DNA of 64,000 nt from Blastococcus sp. MG754426 (GTDB lineage Bacteria > Actinomycetota > Actinomycetes > Mycobacteriales > Geodermatophilaceae): NCBI RefSeq assembly GCF_021699055.1, contig NZ_SSXC01000004.1, positions 1-64,000 of the forward strand. Direction: 5' to 3'. The notes beneath the pieces are model-generated. The model did not search any database. It had not been told where the DNA came from and saw nothing but the letters and a program-made list of their open reading frames with translations. The position numbers and the translations under genes were made by a program. Within the stretch, counting starts at the first letter, position 1; every line of letters starts with the position of its first letter. Positions 60,090 through 64,000 of the stretch are shown here, one piece after another.

Positions 60090-60108
60090 CGCCCCCGTCC
60101 TGGGGGCG
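60090..60108 (-). terminator. Terminator hairpin after the nitrile hydratase-like genes
   Basis: Seven-base stem CGCCCCC / GGGGGCG with a 5-nt loop, two bases beyond the alpha-subunit stop on the minus strand. Confidence 0.6.
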
Positions 60109-60110
60109 GG

Positions 60111-60698
60111 TCAGACGAGGGCGGTGCCGATCAGACCGTTGCGCGTGACGAGCGCGGCCAGCTCTGTCTCGGTGAGCGCGTCGGTACCCTCGGGACGGCG
60201 GGGTAAGACCATGTATCGGGATTCGGCGCTGGCGTCCCAGACGGTGATCCGGGTGTCGGCGGGGAGTTCGAGGTCGAAATCCCCCAGGACGCCACGCGGG
60301 TCGCGGACCACCCGGGCACGGTAGGCATCGCTCTTGTACCAGGTCGGCGAGGGCCCCAGCAGCGTGGTCGGGTAGCAGGAGCAGAGTGTGCAGACCACGA
60401 CATGGTGCTCCCCGGGACCGTTCGCGATGACCTTCAGGCGCAGTTCCTCGCCTCCGCCCATCGACAGCTCCAACTCACGGATGGCCGTGTTGGCATCGGC
60501 GAGCAGCCGGTCCCGGAAGGCCGGGTCCGTCCAGGCCCGCGCGACGATCCGCGCGCCGTTGAGCGGGGAGCCACCGGCGAGCAGGGCGTCGATGCGGTGG
60601 TCGATCTCGCCGGGAGCGATCACGCCGCGCTGTTCCAGCAGGTTCTCGATGTGTCGGACCTGCCCGGCGATCGGGGCGCTGGGGTGGTGCCCGCTCAT
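60111..60698 (-). CDS. Nitrile hydratase alpha / thiocyanate hydrolase gamma-like subunit
   Basis: Metal-binding subunit of 195 residues. The cysteine cluster VVVCTLCSCYPTTLLGPSPT (near 102-121) is the CTLCSC site that coordinates a low-spin metal through two modified cysteines; Thr in the second position and Tyr after the motif point to the cobalt type. Flanking blocks: ARAWTDPAFRDRLLADANTA and YRARVVRDPRGVLGDFDLEL. ATG 60698 overlaps the preceding gene's stop (ATGA). It hydrates nitriles to amides, or thiocyanate to carbonyl sulfide and ammonia. No activator/metallochaperone gene is seen nearby. Confidence 0.92.
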   Translation of the reverse strand: MSGHHPSAPIAGQVRHIENLLEQRGVIAPGEIDHRIDALLAGGSPLNGARIVARAWTDPAFRDRLLADANTAIRELELSMGGGEELRLKVIANGPGEHHVVVCTLCSCYPTTLLGPSPTWYKSDAYRARVVRDPRGVLGDFDLELPADTRITVWDASAESRYMVLPRRPEGTDALTETELAALVTRNGLIGTALV

Positions 60699-60991
60699 GG
60701 CGCTGCGTTCCCGTCGTGGTTCGTGAGTGGCTCGAGGTAGTCCTGCCACAGCTCGACGGTGACGGTGTGGTCCCCGGAGCCGAACAGGTCACTGGCGCGG
60801 AACCTCACGTGGTAGACCGGCTGAGGCTCCCCGGGCAGTCCGCGCGCCCGGTCCTCGGCCCGGGGATGGTTGCCGGCCCGTTCCACGATCTCCCCCACCG
60901 CGCCGCGCGCGTAGCGGGGGAGGCGAGTGTGCCCGGGCGGATCGAACGTCGTGGTGCGGACCCGATCCCCCGGGTTGAAGGCCTCACGCAT
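60695..60991 (-). CDS. Nitrile hydratase beta subunit, C-terminal (SH3-like) half as a separate gene
   Basis: Protein of 98 residues matching only the SH3-like barrel of nitrile hydratase beta: FNPGDRVRTTTFDPPGHTRL, PRYARGAVGEIVERAG, VYHVRFRASDLFG and VTVELWQDYLEPL. The N-terminal half is encoded by the gene just upstream (8-base overlap). This matches the alpha subunit of thiocyanate hydrolase. ATG 60991; ends in an ATGA overlap with the metal subunit. Confidence 0.9.
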   Translation of the reverse strand: MREAFNPGDRVRTTTFDPPGHTRLPRYARGAVGEIVERAGNHPRAEDRARGLPGEPQPVYHVRFRASDLFGSGDHTVTVELWQDYLEPLTNHDGNAAP

Positions 60992-61295
60992 CGGCAGCGC
61001 CGTGCCCGTTGCCGGCCACCTCCGCAGCCGTGAGGACGCCCTTCTCCACCAGCAACGTGGTGATGGCGCAGTACCACCGCTCGTAGTACGAGGCGGTCAG
61101 GTACACCGCTGGCGCCATCCGCTCGAGGGCGTCCCGGAACTCGTCGCGGTTGTAGACGCCCTGGCGGATCAGCAACGCGTTCATCGCGTGCAGATGAGCT
61201 TCCCAATCGGCGTGGAAGGGCGGTTCGTCCGGCTCCTCCACAACCGCGAGGAATCCCTCCATGCCGCCTACGTCGTTGATCCGGCTCACCCCCAC
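60984..61295 (-). CDS. Nitrile hydratase beta subunit, N-terminal half as a separate gene
   Basis: Protein of 103 residues resembling the N-terminal helical half of nitrile hydratase beta: INDVGGMEGFLAVVEEPDEP, FHADWEAHLHAMNALLIRQG, YNRDEFRDALERMAPAVYLT and SYYERWYCAITTLLVEKGVL. In fused beta subunits this runs directly into the SH3-like half; here a stop codon and new start intervene. It corresponds to the beta subunit of thiocyanate hydrolase. GTG 61295; first of three coupled genes. Confidence 0.9.
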   Translation of the reverse strand: MGVSRINDVGGMEGFLAVVEEPDEPPFHADWEAHLHAMNALLIRQGVYNRDEFRDALERMAPAVYLTASYYERWYCAITTLLVEKGVLTAAEVAGNGHGAADA

Positions 61296-61366
61296 TTTCT
61301 ACCGGCCGGCCCCACACCCCGACCAGGGTTCGGGGGCAAGTCGGGCGGTATCTCGTTGACCTGGGC

Positions 61367-62136
61367 CTATGAGGGCGGGCACGGGTCTCGTGGTGGTCTT
61401 GAGGTGTCGAATCTGTCGATCACCAGCGAGAAGGGCCCCCGGCAGTCGGTCGTCTGCGAGCACGTCCGCGTCCGTTCCGGGAGCTGATCGGCGACTGGTC
61501 CATCCCGGCTGGTCACGGCGTAGAAGACCGGGAGGGCGGCGACGACCCCTAGGCCGAGGAGTGGCTGCCAGGCGGCGCTGCCGGCGGCTACCGCGTAGGC
61601 GGCGATGCCGACGAGGGAGCGCCGGCGTTCGGCGGCGGAGAACTCGGGCGGCGTCCCGGCGACCAGCAGTCGAGGTCGGTGGCACAGGTGATGGAAGAGC
61701 GCCAGCCAACTCGTCCCCATGGCAGCCGCCAACGCGCAGTACAGGAGGAGTGCGGCAACCTGGTCGGCGCGGGTCCCGTGCTGGAACGCGGTGCTGTGGA
61801 CCGCTGTGGGGAGCGGCAGGAACGACGTGGTCAGCAGAAGCAGGAGGTTGCGCCACAGCAGGCCGGCGTCGACGGCCCGGATCCGCGTGAACAGCTCGTG
61901 GTGGTTGACCCAGATGACCGCGATGTACCCGAACGAGGCCAGGTAGCCCAGGTAGCCGGGCCACTGCTCGAGCAGCTCGTGAGGCATCGCACCGGGTTCC
62001 GACGGCGGGTCCAGCTCCAGCACGAGCAGTGTGATGACGATGGCGAGGACCCGTCGTTGAAGGCCTGCACGCGTCCGGTCTCGGCCGTTGTTCCGCCGCG
62101 CACCGGAGCCACCGTCGCAGTGGCTCGGAGCCTCAT
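61367..62136 (-). pseudogene. TMEM175/DUF1211-family channel with a frameshift
   Basis: The family start is read from ATG 62136 in one frame (TTAETGRVQAFNDG); the rest is in another frame (VLAIVITLLVLELDPPSEPG, YIAVIWVNHHELFTRIRAVD, LLWRNLLLLLTTSFLPLPTA) to 61367. One G missing from a GGG run at about 62051 would rejoin them. TMEM175-like proteins are potassium channels with an RxxxFSD filter-helix motif, here FND. Later segments keep several helices but the C-terminus looks altered. Either a young pseudogene or a sequencing error in a G run. Confidence 0.75.
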
Positions 62137-62229
62137 CGGGAGTCCGCCCCCTTCCGTCCAGGCGAGCGACGTGGCGCCTTTGCGGGCAGGCGGTGCAGGC
62201 GGCCCGCACCCCCGCCCGCACCGCGCGTG

Positions 62230-62445
62230 TCAGGCCGGGATCGCCGTGACCGCCTCCACCGCCGCCAGGATCGTGGCGGCGACCTCGTCGGGCTGAGAGA
62301 CCGAGAGCGCGTGCGAGCCCTCGGGGATCGCCCGGACCTCGCGGGCGCCGGCCCGTTCAGCCATGGACCGCTGGAGGGCGGCGGGGATGTTCAGGTCTGC
62401 GTCCCCGGACACGAACCACGACGGTCGCTCGCGCCACGCCGGCAC
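62230..62445 (-). pseudogene. C-terminal fragment of an alpha/beta hydrolase
   Basis: 71 residues: PSWFVSGDADLNIPAALQRS, MAERAGAREVRAIPEGSHAL and SVSQPDEVAATILAAVEA. This is the acid and His end of a haloperoxidase-like hydrolase (Asp in SGDAD, His in GSHAL). The nucleophile half is missing. Confidence 0.7.
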
Positions 62446-62655
62446 CGCAGCGGGCAGCCCTTCTCCGGGGGCTCACGCGCCGCCTCATCCGCGACGGATG
62501 ATCCGGGGCACTCCCGGCGCGCCGTTGCAGGTGGTCAATCGGTCCCTGGCGTAGCCGACGCCCCGCACCCCGGCGTCGAGCTGCCCGACGGTGCCTAGCG
62601 GGGACTGGGGCTCCGCCCGGCGCCGGGCCGGCAGGCTTGTGTGCAACGTCCGACA

Positions 62656-62838
62656 TCATGAGGTCCACCCTCCGGCCGGCTCGACCGTCTGCTGCTGCGC
62701 CTGCCGGGGCGCGGGCACGTCCGCTGCCGCAGCGACCGCCGCCAGTGCCGTGGCGATCAGGTCGGCGACCGGTCCGGGCCGGGAGATCATGAGCACGTGC
62801 GAGCCGTCCAACTCGACGATCTCCGCACCCGGACGCCT
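62656..62838 (-). pseudogene. C-terminal fragment of a second alpha/beta hydrolase
   Basis: About 60 residues: EIVELDGSHVLMISRPGPVA, DLIATALAAVAAAADVPAPR. Same family end as the fragment at 62230 (His in DGSHV), but diverged and with a longer tail; no nucleophile half upstream. Probably a separate truncated gene. Confidence 0.6.
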
Positions 62839-63003
62839 TGTTGCTGATCAGCACACACGGCTGGCCCGGCTCGGTGATCGAACTGCTCGAGATCGTCGGC
62901 CCGCTCGCCGACCCGACCGCGCACGACGGCTCTCCCGAGGACGCGTTCGACCTGGTGCGGCCGCCCTCCCCGGCTACGGCTTCTCCGACGCACCCGCTCG
63001 AGC
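62838..63003 (+). pseudogene. Epoxide hydrolase internal fragment
   Basis: LLISTHGWPGSVIELLEIVG, PLADPTAHDGSPEDAFDLV, then after a shift LPGYGFSDAPAR: the oxyanion-hole HGWPGS block of EHN-type epoxide hydrolases. The N-terminal domain, nucleophile and C-terminus are absent. The next 110 bases (minus strand GRAVAEGLGIPAGEVVTGPD) look coding-like but I cannot assign them. Confidence 0.7.
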
Positions 63004-63117
63004 TCCTCCAGTCCGGCCAGGTCCGGCCCGGTGACCACCTCGCCGGCCGGGATGCCGAGCCCCTCGGCCACCGCCCGCCCCGCCGGTGTTCAGCCGACGG
63101 GGATCACTGCACAAGAG

Positions 63118-63136
63118 AGGCACGCTGAAGGCACGG
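63118..63136 (+). repeat. Arm-like repeat, right copy
   Basis: AGGCACGCTGAAGGCACGG, 18 of 19 bases identical to 41648-41666 and 49 bases before the tRNA fragment (48 in the left copy). Confidence 0.55.
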
Positions 63137-63185
63137 TGTAGGGCAGAGAAGCTGCTGACCAGGCAGTTTGGATGCCAGTAGCCCT

Positions 63186-63232
63186 AGCCTTCCAAGCTGG
63201 CCATGCCGGTTCGATCCCGGTCACCCGCTCCA
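63186..63232 (+). repeat. tRNA-Gly(UCC) 3'-half fragment, attachment-site direct repeat (right copy)
   Basis: 47 bases identical to 41715-41761. Here five more upstream bases (GCCCT) resemble the D-arm end and improve the anticodon stem, so this copy is closer to the parental tRNA, but no 5' acceptor strand or D-loop precedes it. Together the copies bound a 21.5-kb segment. Confidence 0.8.
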
Positions 63233-63318
63233 GGTACTTGCCATCTCGTATGCCGGTCCGCGCCGCTCAGCGGGGCAACCCTGGTCCCTCCGCACATCTC
63301 GACGACCGGCCGCCCGCG

Positions 63319-64000
63319 TCAGCCACGGGCCCGGTCGAGGGTGCGGGAGATGCCCAGGGCGGCGGCCCGCACGCCCGGCGTCACGGCCCGGACGTCGGCC
63401 GCCGACGTCCCCCGGACGACGATCGACAACGCCGCGACGGCCTCCCCCCGTGCGGTCACCGGGGCCGCGACCGACACGGCGTCCATGGTCACCTGCCGGT
63501 CGCTGACGGCGAAGCCCGTACGACGGACGTCGGCCAGCACGGCGCGCAGTCGACGGGGATCGGTGATCGTGAGGGGCGTGTAGCGCTGCAGCGGGACGGC
63601 GAGGACCCGCTCCTGGACATCCACCGGCGCGTGCGCGAGCAGGACCAGCCCCACACCGGTGGGCGGCATCGCGAAGCGGCCACCCACCTGGGTCAGGACG
63701 TCGACGGCCTCGCGCGAGGCCAGCCGCTCGACGAAGACCAGCTCGTCGCCGTCCCGCACGGCCAGCTGGACGTTCTCGTGGGTCACCTCGTAGAGGTCCT
63801 CCATGAAAGGCAGAGCGACCTCGCGGAGTCCCAGCGCCCGGGGGGCCAGCGCACCGAGTTCCCAGACGTGCAGCCCGATCCGGTAGCGCCCGTCGTCGGA
63901 CCGTTCCAGGCCGCCCCAGCTCACGAGCTCGGCCACGAGCCGGTGGGCCGTGGACAGGGGCATCCCCGCCGCGCGGGCGATCTCCGACAGCGCGAGAGCC
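63319..64000 (-). CDS. IclR family transcriptional regulator (5' end cut by window edge)
   Basis: 227 residues visible; the frame is open to the window end, where ALALSEIARAAGMPLSTAHR is the middle of the winged helix, so about 20-40 N-terminal residues are missing. Effector domain: VQLAVRDGDELVFVERLASR, GGRFAMPPTGVGLVLLAHAP and RRTGFAVSDRQVTMDAVSVA. It lies just outside the right tRNA-Gly repeat and is distinct in sequence from the IclR protein at 42 kb. Target unknown, probably genes beyond the window. Confidence 0.9.
   Translation of the reverse strand, partial: ALALSEIARAAGMPLSTAHRLVAELVSWGGLERSDDGRYRIGLHVWELGALAPRALGLREVALPFMEDLYEVTHENVQLAVRDGDELVFVERLASREAVDVLTQVGGRFAMPPTGVGLVLLAHAPVDVQERVLAVPLQRYTPLTITDPRRLRAVLADVRRTGFAVSDRQVTMDAVSVAAPVTARGEAVAALSIVVRGTSAADVRAVTPGVRAAALGISRTLDRARG

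Noticed and set aside
1-64000. CRISPR array, transposase or integrase genes
   Set aside because: I looked for regularly spaced repeats, DDE or tyrosine-recombinase motifs and terminal inverted repeats and saw none; mobility is inferred only from the tRNA-Gly repeats.

Overview
The window comes from a high-GC actinomycete. Evidence: very GC-rich coding sequence, frequent GTG starts, dense operons with GTGA/ATGA stop-start overlaps, an MmpL exporter, a mycobacterial-type EtfD membrane Fe-S protein, a MymA/VirS-like pair, an AccA2/AccD2-like operon and a DinB/mycothiol-type (TIGR03084) protein. A Geodermatophilaceae- or Pseudonocardia-like host would fit, but the genus cannot be fixed by reading alone. 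The theme throughout is catabolism of lipids, terpenoid-like acids and aromatics.

Layout. 0-1.6 kb: end of a sulfur/persulfide operon (rhodanese, TauE permease), then thioredoxin behind a CsoR/CstR-like palindrome. 1.7-5.8 kb: a class I cytochrome P450 system (P450, 3Fe-4S ferredoxin, wreck of a GMC oxidoreductase, ferredoxin reductase) with a divergent TetR and two copies of a shared operator. 5.9-8.2 kb: EtfD, which would pass electrons from acyl-CoA dehydrogenases via ETF to menaquinone. 8.5-12.8 kb: GbsR/MarR and TetR regulators, an MmpL exporter and a small membrane protein. 13-17 kb: a four-gene minus-strand operon (acyl-CoA ligase, hotdog thioesterase, BtrH-like/DUF4872 protein, dienelactone hydrolase) with a divergent TetR. 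17.9-29.8 kb: a nine-gene, translationally coupled operon (two acyl-CoA dehydrogenases, TIGR03084, AtuA, biotin-dependent carboxylase beta and alpha subunits, acyl-CoA ligase, enoyl-CoA hydratase, MBL hydrolase) of the Atu/Liu/AccA2-AccD2 type. Its promoter carries the same inverted repeat as the TetR/ligase promoter 12.7 kb away, which suggests one regulon.

30-41 kb: a frameshifted SDR, a MymA/LipR/VirS-like set, a DHA2 exporter with MarR flanked by two small membrane proteins sharing a short motif, and a GGDEF-EAL protein. 41.7-63.2 kb: a 21.5-kb segment bounded by 47-bp perfect direct repeats of the 3' half of tRNA-Gly(UCC), read as an attachment-site-flanked catabolic island. It holds an IclR regulator, aldehyde and alcohol dehydrogenases, a Rieske oxygenase with its own 3Fe-4S ferredoxin and reductase, an MFS permease, a GntR regulator, a class II aldolase, a 3-HIBADH-type dehydrogenase, a complete tripartite tricarboxylate transporter (TctABC), an isochorismatase-fold hydrolase, a Usp protein, a second MFS permease and a three-subunit (split-beta) nitrile hydratase / thiocyanate hydrolase-like enzyme. 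Its right end is a graveyard of gene fragments, and no integrase is visible. The window ends inside another IclR gene.

Pseudogenes or frameshifted genes: GMC oxidoreductase, SDR, STAS protein, second TctC, TMEM175-like channel, two alpha/beta hydrolases and an epoxide hydrolase. Coordinates of starts are my choices from ribosome binding sites and overlaps; no database search was possible.
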